A stretch of DNA of 64,000 bases from Fasciolopsis buskii. Taxonomy: Eukaryota > Platyhelminthes > Trematoda > Plagiorchiida > Fasciolidae. Every line of letters starts with the position of its first letter. The stretch's first letter is position 1. Positions 50,512 to 62,689 of this stretch are shown here, in pieces. The DNA is taken from contig LUCM01004970.1 in the NCBI GenBank assembly GCA_008360955.1, positions 126,616 through 190,615 of the forward strand, in the 5' to 3' direction. The translations under genes were made by a program, and so were the position numbers. The notes under the pieces are model-generated. The model searched no databases. It saw nothing but the letters and a program-made list of their open reading frames with translations, and had not been told where the DNA came from.

Positions 50512-52968
50512 ACAACAAAAAAGATGAACCACTTCTGTTTCAGTAATTTTTCGATATTTTTATGTGGCGTTCAGCAACTATTGTGTGAAGCTGTGCATAT
50601 TTTATTCTCCGCGAAGCTCTGGAATTTTCACTTCAATAACCACTGGTCAGATGGTCCATTAAATTATTATGTCGGAACATGGAGTATGTTTCGTGCAAGA
50701 TCGAAATTCAGACCGTAACTTGTTTTTATTTGAAACACACTGGACCTAGGAGTGCTTTCACCAGAATCGTGCCAGACTGGAAAAATGCCAGTACGTTCAA
50801 GAAAATTTGCCTGGTAAATCCTGTTGGGATGAAACACAAAGCAGCCTCCGGAGACATTATCTTTTTTATTGTTTGTTTTCCTAGAATCAACGGAATATCT
50901 CTGTCGCCAGAGTGACAGTATTTATCTTATTCGCCACTGGTTCTGTCCTGGTCTGTTTGTATGCTTTGTCATTTTCTTCGTGCATTAGTAGATAACTTAA
51001 GCAGACTCAGAAAACAGGACTACTGTTTCGGTTAGTGCCCATCCGTTTTGTCATTGTTCTGGAGATCCGCACATGCCATGTGTCTACCAGCAAAACTAAT
51101 GGGTTGCCAAAGTCAGACACCTAACACATTTCCCCATTGTGCTGATTATTTTTATGCCTTGCTATGTTGAGCAGTTTGTTTATGCAACTTATACGCTGAC
51201 AAAGTATTTAAGTATTGTTTTATTCGATCCGTATAATGATGCATAACATATCAGCTATAATCTACTTCAGCATTAAAGAAATGAACACCTGTAGTACGGC
51301 TTTAATATTGACATAACTCTGTTTAGACTTTCGGATATTATTGCTTTTCTCCATGAAACGCATGTTCTTGGTGTAGTTTATTGGCTCGTTTTGCTTGAAA
51401 CATTGTAAATGCTTAGTCACAAAATCTAAGTGGACCGGGAATCTCTAATCATCATCGACAGAATTCGCCATTTCTCACTCATACATTTAGCGGCTGAAGT
51501 AGCGTGCCCAAATAACCATCGCTCAAGGTCACCTCTGATGTAAATGAAGGTCCTTACGGAACGAAAATTTTCAGGATCAACAAAATATTAGACCCTTGCC
51601 TGGGCAGAATATTCCAGTTAATAAATATTTAACCTCAACCTAAAAAGGTAAGCGCAATGGCGAGTTAAATATGTGAAAAGTAAGCATTTTTTGTGGACAG
51701 ACGAGCTCGCAATCAAGATAAATCCTAGGACTCTACGGAAATCTTTAACAAAATTTTTACACCATAGCATGGTTTAATTTTTCAAATTCAAACGAGCTTA
51801 CCGTGATAATCCAGGTCAATAATTATTCTTGTTATTCTTACAGTGTATCAAAGATTGTATTCAGGGGAACCCATAATATTTACTGATGCTTCTCCAAACC
51901 CTGTGAGGAAGGAATCGCAAGAACAATAGCAGGAAATTTTGGAGTGCACCTTAATCGGCGATAACTGTGTGTTCATTACTTAGCAAAAGCCAGTTGTGAC
52001 TACCGCCTCCTGAGTTACTTTGGACAATTTTATTTTGGCTTCTTTGCTACGACATTCCACCTGACTACAAACGTTTTCGGCATCCCCCGTAAAATAGTTG
52101 TTAATGGCATGTATTCGCATCTTCACTGTCGTAAGCAGAACCAACCGTGACCAGTTCGGATGAGTTTGCTCAAAAAAGCACAACACATGAAAACTGAAGA
52201 AGCATATTTAGGATTTCACTTTGAATCCCTCAATTGGTTTCAGTTTCATAACAAACCGAGGCATTTATTTAAAGAAAAAAACGAATAAAGTGTCGCCTAA
52301 ATCCGCCTTCCTTTGAATAAAAACTATGGCAGCAATAAAACCGATTTTAGGGAAATCTGTTTGAAACGTTATTGTTAGTTTTCTTTGGGCCTGCTAATGT
52401 TGAATCGCCTTTGGGCGTTAGCCTAGAAGCATTCGTTGCACTTCTTTACTCAGTCATCCATTGGTCATTTTCAATTGCTTTGGAATTGGATTATGCTCGT
52501 ATCCAGGGATGTTGACTTCCTCAGTGTCTTGATTACTGATTAGATCGTGAACTATGTCTTTGGCGCGAAGTCACTGACTGTTGATGAAGCTTATGATATT
52601 TTTGCCACAGCTCTATAGTGATCAGAATAATGTTGATCTGTAATTGAAGAAGCAATGGATGTTCAATCAACAATATCCTATCAGCAAACGAATGCTCGGT
52701 ACCTCATTCAAATTAAACTGGTTCAGCTTATTAAAATTCAATTTCTAATTTCGCGATTGTTGTTCGTATCCAAAATCCCACTTACAGATTAAATCAACTT
52801 GTTTTCAACATCTGAATCTTAATATTTCGAGTAAAACTTATTTAAATTAGTTCTTTAGTCCTAAAGACGGTGCCACTTCAATGCATCTTAAATTCAACTG
52901 AGTTCTTTGGTAATTTACACCACTTCGGCAGATCGAGTAGGACCAAACACCTTGGATCTCTAGTGTTT
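50512..52968. other. No supported gene
   Basis: Only short frames of chance length; no recognisable repeat. Confidence 0.45.
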
Positions 52969-53187
52969 CTATTCTACTTTGAGGGGTGATTTAGGAACGC
53001 ATGAGCGTGTGAGAAGCCTTTTAAATAAACGTTCTATGATTAGTTCTCTGTATGGGCTTGGAAACCAAGTCCCATTATCAATTGTGTACCATATTTTTCT
53101 CACATCTGGTCCGTCAGTTGGAGTTGGCAGATTCGTCCAATCCCCGGGTTCAAACACAAAATCAGTTGAAAATTGAAACAAATGCAC
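52969..53187 (-). CDS. Candidate coding segment, Trp-rich, unknown
   Basis: A 72-codon minus-strand frame with a notably protein-like composition (FVFEPGDWTNLPTPTDGPDV, then KIWYTIDNGTWFPSPYRELI) ending at TAG 52969. A moderate donor (GTGAGA) lies inside it, and the possible upstream acceptor is poor. No family recognised. Confidence 0.22.
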   Translation of the reverse strand: MHLFQFSTDFVFEPGDWTNLPTPTDGPDVRKIWYTIDNGTWFPSPYRELIIERLFKRLLTRSCVPKSPLKVE

Positions 53188-54435
53188 AAAATTTAACGGG
53201 CCTAGTGTGTATGAAGTTTGTTTCTCGCCGCATACACCGCGTATGAGTGTAGTGGAAGAGACATGCTCTGCATCCCGTTAGGCCAACTAGGTGGAGTTAG
53301 GAGTTGGAAAGTGCAACCTGGGGTGTCACAACATATAATAAGGGCTCCATAGGTCAGGAGTGCAGCGAGCCGGGAAACAGCGAGCTGCCATTTCCTGCCT
53401 ATTAAAACTTATTACATAACAACGCAGAAGGCTTGGAGATCGACGGTTTTGTTTACTCTAGTTTGTCAACACGTTTTGTCCACAGTGCGCCCGAATTACG
53501 CAAACAGTTCAGTGATGAACCGGAACCATTGTTCTGAGGAGTCGTCCAGACACCCTTAGAAATTTGACCAGTTAAATGATTTATGATGTAGGAACCACTG
53601 TCAGACTACCATTCCAACACATGAACCCTGGTAGGAATTTTCACCTCCCAAAGTGGAACGTAAATGCGGTCGAAAAGCCCAGTCGAAAGTCAGAGCTTTT
53701 TGACTATGCAGGCTGTCTATCGGCCGGTTAATAGGATTCATTGTTACATGATAATGCTCTGATCCATCATCATTTTTGGACCAAAAGCCGTTACTCATGG
53801 AGCGCGTTGTCTCACAAAATTTACAGCGCGCAGACTGTTACCGCATGTAACCGAGGATATAGCGACACAGACAGTGCATGGTGGATCACTGAGCGGTTTA
53901 ACGACATCCACCGCTCAAATTTATTGCATTCGTCATGTGGCATCCCTGGATTTTACATTTTTTCACCTATGCAAAGGTTCTCCATGGTGTGCACTTTATA
54001 AACATTTTAAATTGGTAATTGGAAAATCCCTAATTTTCCCTCAGAATTCACCACAGAAAAATGAAAAATCGAATTGCTTTTTACTCGCCCGTGAATCAAG
54101 CAAACTGACTAAATATCACTCGTTATGCCACTGAACTTTTATTGGGGATCCGTGTTCTTCTGAATTTTATGCTGGTTTAATTTTTGGAAGTTCATTAAAA
54201 ATGTTTAATAACCCAGTAGCTGGTTTGCCAAATTCCAGAAATGAAAAGAAGTAATTTAAACAAAATTATGCTTACACTCTCAAGTGGAATGATGACTTGG
54301 TTTTACAAAGAGAATCTAGCATATCTCTATATGCTAAGTTGAAAATTTGTTAAGCTTCAATCGTTCACGTTTGATCACCTTCGAATAACTGGTAGTGGTC
54401 AAACCAAGTAATGAAAATATAACTAAGTTAAATAG
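53188..54435. other. No supported gene
   Basis: Overlapping frames on both strands at 53601-54134, none with paired splice sites. The region is somewhat GC-richer than its surroundings. Confidence 0.4.
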
Positions 54436-54581
54436 TGTCTACCTCCAAACTGGTTCGTCCAACGGGTGAGCAAAGTTATTCAAACAAGATCATCATGCCA
54501 GAAAGTGGCTTACGTTCCCGTGTCTGTGTCAGTCCACCCAACAGCACTTACCTGAAGCAAGATACAGATAACGCAAGAAAG
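54436..54581 (+). CDS. Candidate internal exon, unknown
   Basis: Acceptor aagttaaatag (weak pyrimidine tract) and donor AGAAAG then GTAAAT flank a 146-bp interval open in one frame: STSKLVRPTGEQSYSNKII, then VSPPNSTYLKQDTDNARK. It is hydrophilic, has one N-glycosylation-like NST, and no known domain. Confidence 0.3.
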
Positions 54582-56005
54582 GTAAATCAAATTAGAATGA
54601 GCGAGGTTGTCAAAACGGCAAGGTGAAATGACTACAAAAGCAGTTAGTTTAAAGCACAACACATAAGCTTCAAACGATCTTCAATATGACGAGCTAAAAC
54701 GCCAGCTTGCAATGTTTCGCCTGTTGATTATTTTGCTGTGGTTAGTCGTCGAACCTTCCCACTAAACAACATTATTCATGTAAAACATTAGTTCTCATTG
54801 AATTTGTCACTGGCGGTGAATATAGGAATTTATTGAATTTTTTATTTTTAGTATTTGTTTTGGGTCAATTTAACATTACGCTTCGTTCGTCCAGTTTTTC
54901 TCTGAAATCAAGGTTTGCAGCAAAACGCTTGAAATGCGTCGGGAATTTTTTCCCGGCAATATTTGAACCGGCAGAGAAAATATGGTAACCAAAACCGTGA
55001 TACGGTTGAAATATTTCAGTGCACAGTTAGCTTATCATATCACGCCTTTGTTAACTCTAGTTTCATTATGGCAATAAGAACAATTTTAGGAGGTATAATT
55101 CTTTGGCAAATATCAGCATCGGCACACAAGGCAAGAATGGAAATCGACAAAGTTCTGCTGGTTATTGTAAATTCTTCCAAATGATTCCAGCGACTAGACT
55201 GAGCAACTGGGAAGAACAGTGCAACCATGAAGCCCAAATATGTAAATTGTCATATTAACTGAATGTTTTCTATAAAACGTTCTAAAGGAGTAGTAAACAG
55301 CCCCGTACAATACAGAGATGTCTAACACAGGCAAACATAAACGAGCACAAGGTCTGCATTCTTCCGGTACATTAACCTATTAGGCACATCTTGGTCTTCA
55401 TACAAATTTAGCTGAACACAAAGCGCCCAAACATATGCTTTTAGTGGAATCTGTGCTCACAGTAATTTTGTCTATTTGATATTTCTAGCTTGGCATAGGA
55501 CATGATCTACAGAATCTGTCTGTCCATACACCCGGATGTCGATATGGACGAACAAATAGAACTCTAGATCACGGAAGGTAAATGCATACGAAAATAAAAT
55601 GGAATATTTGTAGGAGTTAGCCTATGGAATACAGGGCTACCTTTTTTGATAATGCGCACTCAGACATGTAAGCCTGTGATCAGGAAATGATTTTGCAACC
55701 TTACATTATCTTTGTTAGTCAAAAGGCATCCTTTAGTCTGTGTATTGCACTGGTTTTTCATTTGCAATTGATTCAAAACCCAAACAAATGTCCACAAAAA
55801 TATATACTGATTAAAAAATTTCGTCTCGTTAGTGTTTTGCAGAAAAATGCCTGTATAAGCTTTTAGGAAACGTGACTATGTAGCTATTTTTTGATCCGGA
55901 AGTAGCACACAAATTCACCACTCTTAAGTGTTTGAACAAATACAGTCGCATTCATAGAGACCTGTATGACTTTTCGAGAAAATTCGAATCGTAATGCAAA
56001 CTTAC
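54582..56005. other. No supported gene
   Basis: Short frames on both strands at 54963-55237 overlap and lack splice support. Confidence 0.45.
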
Positions 56006-56104
56006 CGCATTATCAGCTTCGACCCATCTAAGAGAAGAGGACGAGTTGCAACAAATCTTTACCAAATTGTTTTCCGAAGTTGTCCAGAACATATTGATAA
56101 AACG
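56006..56104 (-). CDS. Candidate internal exon with near-perfect splice sites
   Basis: On the minus strand, acceptor gttcttacttccag and donor AATGCG then GTAAGT flank exactly 99 bp (33 codons) open in phase 0: FINMFWTTSENNL, then SSSSLRWVEADNA. One other frame is open for 23 codons before a stop. The splice sites are among the best in the window. The product is unknown. Confidence 0.4.
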
Positions 56105-58171
56105 CTGGAAGTAAGAACGAACTTCACCAGGAGCTAAAATCTTGATAAACTAGGAATAACAACAAAATAAAGAACAGACAGGCAGATAGCTCAGGAAATT
56201 TTGCTCGATTACAGCAGTATCCCATTAGCGCGGACGTCGGTCCGGAAGGTATTTTTGAAAAATTAGATTTCGTTAAATTCGAGATGAATATTCTTGCTCC
56301 AAACAAAATATATGACGGTTTTGAGGACCGTTTTTGCGATTGAAACAAATATTTACTTTTCACAAACCAATGAAGTAAATTCTCCTCTAGGCAGATCTAA
56401 TCTGACAGACAGAAAACCATGAGTAAATTGGATTGTTTGCGGCGGAAATGAGAGATTTATGAAGGAGAAGAAAATTCGGTGGATTTAGAATGTCGCTTTC
56501 ATGATTTACGAAGTTGATGAAGCTCAAAAACAGACCGACCTTTAGAGTTGTATATAAAAGCTTACAGATAAAAATTTACTTCCCTATGTAGTTGGATTTG
56601 TAATACTCATAAAAGTCCCACACATCCAGGGTTACGCTGCTGTACGAACATTCTTTCAGATCTAACCATTTCTCGGTGATCCACGGCTTTTCTAAGTCGA
56701 ACGCACAGAGAAATAATTGTACCTTTATAAAACCACGACTTTTTGTCATTCTTATACATATATATTACTTATTTCAAAGTTTTGTTAGCGCTGGACGTCA
56801 TTTAGATGGCAAATGTCTCATCGCCAGCCGAGGTGACATCAACAGTGAGTAGATCAGTGCTCGGCTAACCTTGTGAATTACCGACCTAGTCCACAAACAA
56901 AACTAGTCGTGATCGTTGCAATGACGCAGACGGTTGAAATACATAAATATGGCAGGCATAAACAGCATTGCTAAACGAGAACACAACGAATAGTACTGTG
57001 CATGCGTAGAAAGTGCGTTTTACAGTTTAGTTTAGACGGTTTCTTTCACCAGAAAGCTCTCTTGAATAATCTGCCTCTAGGAAAACTGTACACTGTTTTA
57101 TAAATTTCCAGTGTTTACGAATTTTGCGTTAATATTGATGGAGTAATATTACGCAAACTGCTCATCTGCGTTTACTGTGATTGTCAACTGTATCAAAGTT
57201 TCGACGCACACATGCACACAGGCACATTTTTACACACCGGAACATGAACTGACGTGTAATTCGATTGTAAAACAGTTCTTGATAAAAACTGTGCACGATA
57301 GTCGAAATGTTAGGATTAAAAAATGTTGCACATGTCTCGAACACCCGAGATTTTTGTGTATCTGTCGAGCTTAAACGGTACAAATAAGATGTTCGTTTTG
57401 TCTCGACTTTGGGAAATTCTTTTAAAGTTGTCTAATGAGTTCTTTAAGTAATTGCGGTTAATAGAAAAAGATTGTTTGGATCCGTCGGGTTAGTATGCCA
57501 TCCTCGGGCGCGAGTGCCCTATTACCTCTGTTCGCAAATCGCCTACGAAAACGTCTACTTCTTGCGGAATCCAAGGGAATTTCGCAACTTCTATCCCATA
57601 TTTGGTGACAATATCAAGAAAATGTTCAGTTTTGGGGGATTTTAGTTTTGTTAGAAGTCCAAACAATCTAGAACAAATAGCCTTGTATTTTGCAAACAAT
57701 GGTTGACTACGGGTGCTCCCATTTCAGTAAACCTCCAGTTTCGTCGCCACCAACTGGTCTTACTCGTGCCGGATCACAAGTCCAACAACAATGTACGAGA
57801 ATGTTATTGATCGTACAAAAAGGTACTGAACATTATTATCGGTTTAGTACTTGACCAAAATAGTACAGAACAGGCCAGCCCTTATTTATCAAATGCTTTT
57901 GAGATTTTACGTGACGACTACTAAATGAATTTAGAAATTATTTCGCACCACATGCAATATAGAGTTGGAGTTTTTGATTGAACGTCCAGTGTGTAAAAAA
58001 TGGCGAGCTTGGGTTTACAATTTTTCAAGATTCTGAAACCACTAAAAAGGAAACTATGAGCCCGTTATTTGCTTTTACATACTAGAGAAAGTATTGGTAA
58101 AAAGTGACTTTCGTTGGTGGTAATACCTGCAGAAGGTTTTGCAGAATAACTCACAGTTAGCTGAAGTATCT
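56105..58171. other. No supported gene
   Basis: A 79-codon minus-strand frame at 56124-56363 with a hydrophobic end (CLFFILLLFLVYQDF) and overlapping frames at 57162-57383. Neither shows splice support. Confidence 0.4.
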
Positions 58172-58422
58172 TTATTCATCAATTTTGTTTCTATTAGTAT
58201 CCAATGTTTTCCAATAGGATTTCGATCTAACGTCAAAGTTGAGCCCTAACATGGTGCAATAATCTGGTTCAAGAATAGATACAAGCATGCTAAATCTGTA
58301 TTCTACTTGATGGGACTTCTGGAAGATGCGATACAACCTGTTTAGCTTAGGGACCTCAATAAAGAAGTTTCGAAATGGATTAAAGTCCCACTCCAGCGCA
58401 GGTATCAACCGGTCAGGCGAAA
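58172..58422 (-). CDS. Candidate terminal exon, joined to 58479-58625 by a 56-bp intron
   Basis: Begins after ttgaaccag. The two bases TT complete a Val codon with the G left by the upstream exon, and the frame runs 82 codons to TAA at 58172-58174, with AATAAA overlapping the stop. The peptide (LIPALEWDFNPFRNFFIEVP, then YRFSMLVSILEPDY) is rich in aromatic residues and protein-like. No domain recognised. The frame's stop may not be the true end if a weak internal donor is used. Confidence 0.42.
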
Positions 58423-58478
58423 CTGGTTCAAAGGACTAACATCACTCGAGTTTCGGAACACACACCGTGTTCACTCAC

Positions 58479-58625
58479 CTTTGTTGAATTTAAAGTGATG
58501 TGTCCCCTCGTCCTCGAGCACATCTGGCTGTCTAAAAGTCAGGAGATGTAACAGATATTTCCCAGGAGAAAGGAACACAATATCGGTAACTTCATTTTGG
58601 AGAGCTCGTTTAACATTGGCTGTTC
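58479..58625 (-). CDS. Candidate internal exon (147 bp, phase 1 to 1)
   Basis: Acceptor tttcattcacctcag and donor AACAAAG then GTGAGT, both strong. One frame is open throughout: ANVKRALQNEVTDIVFLSP, then YLLHLLTFRQPDVLED. It joins in phase to 58422 across a 56-bp GT-AG intron (58423-58478), a size usual for short flatworm introns. A second frame is open for 27 codons before a stop, so frame choice rests on the join. The product is unknown. Confidence 0.45.
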
Positions 58626-59005
58626 CTGAGGTGAATGAAAATAACGAACGGTTGGCAGACAACGGCTAATTATGAAATATGGTTCTAAAACATACTTTGT
58701 TCCCCACAGTTCGTCATGCAAAAGCACACTTTAAATCGCTTGTTCTACCGACAGAATTTACAACAACAGGTTTCGTGCTGGGTGAACTGAGTTTGTTTAT
58801 ATAACAACCAGCTACCCATTTAAATTACATTTTGAAAGCCAGCTACAAATTTAATTGGTAGTAGAATTGGCATAATTCGGATGGTTGTAGTCAGGGGAAA
58901 TCACTTTTAGCTATGATCAAACGGACATGGGCAGGTGTACAAAATCATGATTCTCTATTGGAACTAGTAAATATGGATGAATCTAAAATAAAGAAAACAG
59001 CTCAC

Positions 59006-59082
59006 CTGGTTCACGGCTGTGTAGTTGACTTGGTTTGAAAGAAAATAGACGACAACTTTCGGGAAAACGTTTGCCCAATCTA
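59006..59082 (-). CDS. Candidate internal exon (77 bp)
   Basis: A T-rich acceptor (tttatttatatttatttcag) and a strong donor (AACCAG then GTGAGC). One open frame gives DWANVFPKVVVYFLSNQV and seven more residues. It ends in phase 0, while the next exon at 58625 expects one leftover base. If both are real, a small exon is missing between them or they are not adjacent. Confidence 0.4.
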
Positions 59083-59946
59083 CTGAAATAAATATAAATA
59101 AACGTTACTGCTTGAAATTTTGAATGCTTGCCAAACGATATTTTGGTTTTTCATTATTAGGTCGCAGTTTGTTGTTTGTTGGGACAATGAAATGAGTACC
59201 ATGCGTATCAGGTCAGCAGACGCGAAACAGTATATGCCTAATTTTTGTAAGGTTAGGCCAGTCAGAAACGAATAATAAGTAATGAAAAGAGTTTAGAACA
59301 AAAAGTCTTTCGGTTGTTTCCTTCTGATATTAAAATGACTTAGGGGAGCGAGCATTTCGTTTCTGTCACGTATCGAACAGATCGTGAAGTTGCATCCTAG
59401 TATAACTGCACAAAGCGCACAGAATCAAAATAATATGTGATGTTTTATGAGTCACTAATTTTATTCACTGTTGATTCACACTCGATTACTGATTTGTTCT
59501 GGTTTCGCGTTTTAATGCATTTTTCGACAGGAAGGTCACGTACTTCCTAAAGGATAGTATTTTGACTTTCTTCTTATTGCTTTTGCACTAAATAGCCAAT
59601 GTTGGCGGTGCTCCCTGGGTCAGGCTATCATTCAGAGTTAGACTGAATTGGGATCTTTCCTTCATGGTTATTTAGCCTTCAGTTATTTCTGGACTTTCTC
59701 ACCGGATGATTTTATGCAAATTACACGCACATTGGCAAAGAAAACTTACATTTAATTTCAAGTTAAATAGGGCTTGTTATCAGCTTATTCTTTCCGAGAG
59801 ATGGATTTATAACACTAAATCCCTTGGTCATGCACGGTGATTTTATTGGAAACGGGGTATTGTACGACAGAAATATTAGAACGGAACCAGATGTGATACT
59901 TTTTGACTGCTAGTGATTAATGGGTTGAGATTCAGGCCTCCGGTCG

Positions 59947-60080
59947 TTAGATTTGCCCCTGCCTAAGAGCACAAATTGAGTCCGACCAATTAATAGGACT
60001 ATTCTTGTTGTACGAAGCAGTGATTTTCATACTGAAAGTTTCATAGTCGAGAAAACTAATCCGAGGTAATTCGAAGTAAA
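59947..60080 (-). CDS. Candidate exon, unknown
   Basis: Follows a very T-rich acceptor (actttattttttgcacttag). Open for 43 codons (YFELPRISFLDYETFSMKI, then NWSDSICALRQGQI) to TAA at 59947-59949. An internal donor-like GTATGA could end it earlier. No family recognised. Confidence 0.32.
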
Positions 60081-60319
60081 CTAAGTGCAAAAAATAAAGT
60101 AATGCCACCGTTTGACGACGTACTGGCACAATTTTGAGGAGCATTTCTGACTGAGCTACTGTTCAAGTAGGATAATCTGTTAAATGAGCCCTAATCTTGC
60201 CATTTGTAAAGGTTTTGCTTGTAAACTCATTATCGACTTTAAGTTGAACCAGATATCATTTTAAGAGATGATTCCAAGAACAAAGGCAGAAGTGCTTTAT
60301 TTATCTTTCTAAAGTGACA

Positions 60320-60756
60320 TTAAAAGATCCTGCTTGCCAAAGATGATGAACGTTTGTAATCAGTGAGGAGAATACTAAACTGATCCAGCTTTTTGGACCA
60401 ACCGTAAAACAATTGTAAGTTCAGTATTTTTCTTGTCATCTTCGAGGCGATTGTGAACCCTAACAAAGCCACAAATGACAAAGTAAGAAAGACAGATATT
60501 TCACTTGCTGTCCAGGTACGTCTTCTCAGATTTTGTTGATAACTTCCGCTGCAGTAAATTTCACAATCGGCTGGACGGAGTTTATCACCCCTCTCTGAAT
60601 ATACAGCCAGTTCACTCGAATACCAAAAAGATTGATTTTTGACAAGATAAATGGGACTAACTCCGATCGCTAGAAAATCCCAAAAGTGCAATCCCATATT
60701 TGTTGAATAATGTTTTCCACATTTGTTGGCGAAATTTCTCTCAGCAATCACCAATT
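60320..60756 (-). CDS. Candidate terminal exon, membrane protein, unknown
   Basis: A 437-bp minus-strand interval opening after acceptor gaaacgttttgcag and reading 144 codons to TAA at 60320-60322, followed within 20 bases by AATAAA (60296-60301). It carries one clear hydrophobic helix (SEISVFLTLSFVALLGFTIA) after a Cys-bearing region (ADCEIYCSGSY). It ends with a short basic tail, as a single-pass membrane protein might. It is the longest open frame outside the transposons. One or two frames this long are still expected by chance in the window. Confidence 0.4.
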
Positions 60757-62689
60757 CTGCAAAACGTTTCTCGGAAGGTCTGGTCTAAAATTCAATATCT
60801 GAGATGTTTTTTTCTGTAACTGAACTTGACTGGCTAGTTGTCTTCTGCATTCTGGTTAGTGCGTGATGCGTTTCACCCGTTCTTATCAGCGCGTCAAACA
60901 AATTGCCCTGTGAGCATGAAGTCAACATATCGAATGACATCTGAGACTCCACAGTGCTCTAGAATGTGCTGTTTAGATTGTTGGTGGTCAATAAATGAAG
61001 AAATGAATGAGTACTATTGCAAGTTAGGTTGGCAAAATAGACAGACACGATTGATCGCCTTATCTCGCGACATGCAGAAGATGAACCGAGTAGACATTCC
61101 GGTACGAAAACATGGATAATTAAGTTTTATTGAGCAAGTTTTGGACTCCAGTCAGTCGAAATCTGAGACGTAATTTCATGGGTTGTCATGCACTCCTGAT
61201 GTAATTCAGAAAGAAAAAGTGATGTTGGAAAGGCTGAGGTTTTGAAGTTTGCGAATGGAAATACGATCCAGTCGTGGATCAGGATCTTCATTAACTGGCC
61301 AAGGCTTTCCAGTTTGTACCCTCCAAAAACTGGTTTTTGAGAAGTAATTCATGCCAAACACCTTGTCGCCATTCAGTGCATTCAGGCATGAACAATTTTA
61401 ACCCACAAGAAAGCAAGAAAAAAGTGCTTGCTATCCTCCGAGAAACTATGCAGGTTGCGTCCTTTTAGAAGATAGCTGAAGTCTTCCTTCGGGTACCTTT
61501 CGGTACTTGCCACTGGACCAATGCATGCTGGCAGCTGGAAATCAAAAGTTCCTTTATTCTTGATGCCTAATTGCAAACTGCCTCAGTGGTGTCAGCTGAT
61601 CGTGCGGGTACTGATCTGATACCGCATGGCAGAAGTCCGGATGCTTACAATTTATCATACAATTGTGGAAGTTGTTATCCTCGTGTTCTGTAAGATTGAT
61701 TTTATGTAGCCTCAAACAACAGATCTTATTTCGCGATGATAGTATCACCAAGTCTGTTGGTACTCAGACGATCCTAATCCGAACCTTATCCTAGTGACTT
61801 ATTCGTATGTGATATAGCAAATGACATTCATGAGGCTCTAGATGCCGAAGTTAACCTTTAGTCAAAGATGCTCCATCTGCGGTAAAGAGGATGACGTCAG
61901 CGCGTGTGAGCAATTGGGCAAATTCTATCTTTTTTTACCTTGCTGTTGGATCAGTCCATCCATCTGTTCAATAAACTTGCACTCTTATCTGCTCTGCACT
62001 CCTCTTTGATCTCTGCTAACCTGACCTTTTATTCCAGAAAAATGACTTTTGCTTGAGTGGTATTTTAGGGAATTTGGACTTGAGCTCATAGCGGAAAGTT
62101 GATTATACAACACAATCCAGTGAGCTTTTATTTAAGTGGAATGCACTAACGTACCGAAGTCGCTGGACAAAGTCAGAGACAGTACAATGCGCTCAAAGAC
62201 TGAACCAAAATCGCTTTTCTTCAAATCACTTTGACGTACTTAGATAAAGCTGGACCACTTGAATGTTTCATTCCTGTTAAATGTTATACTTAATGCCTCA
62301 AACGGTGCACCATACTTCTAAATCGAGCACCTGTACTGAATGAAGGGGAAAGGATAGTCTACCAAAGCACTTTGGTTCGCATGATAGAGAGCTCATTGAG
62401 ATTGCCCGTCTCCCGCTCCGACTCTTTCTGGAGAGGAGGAAACAATGACTGGCCATATAAGCTCGGAAAGAGTTCTTTGTAGAAGTAAACCAAGTACATT
62501 AGTAGCACTTGATGATGAGTACTAGTGAATGAATTCTAGCTTGAAGGTCGATGGTTCAAACCCTGCAGCCGTTTTTCAACTTCCGAAATTGATGTTCCTG
62601 TACGCGCAAACAATCACTTCCGGAAAATGGCATACACTATAATTTCATTGAAACAAGAAGCAGAGTGATCAAAAGGTGATCAAGATAAG
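60757..62689. other. No firm gene; minus-strand coding-like fragments 61210-61750
   Basis: On the minus strand three protein-like frames follow each other: 61751-61554, 61576-61382, and one opening near 61380-61210 that includes MNYFSKTSFWRVQTGKPW. A 41-bp GT-AG interval would join the last two in phase. This could be an exon group or a frameshifted pseudogene. No domain recognised. A B-box-like GGTTCAAACCC at 62553-62563 hints at a further SINE remnant but lacks a good A box. Confidence 0.3.

Noticed and set aside
53145..53160. GGGTTCAAACAC resembling a B box
   Set aside because: The A-box candidate is only about 25 bases upstream, too close, and the minus strand of the region reads as a possible coding segment.
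60838..61119. 93-codon plus-strand frame
   Set aside because: Unremarkable composition, no splice support, and length expected by chance.
62499..62563. Possible SINE head with B box GGTTCAAACCC
   Set aside because: The A-box match is weak and spacing is long; kept only as a remark, not as an element.
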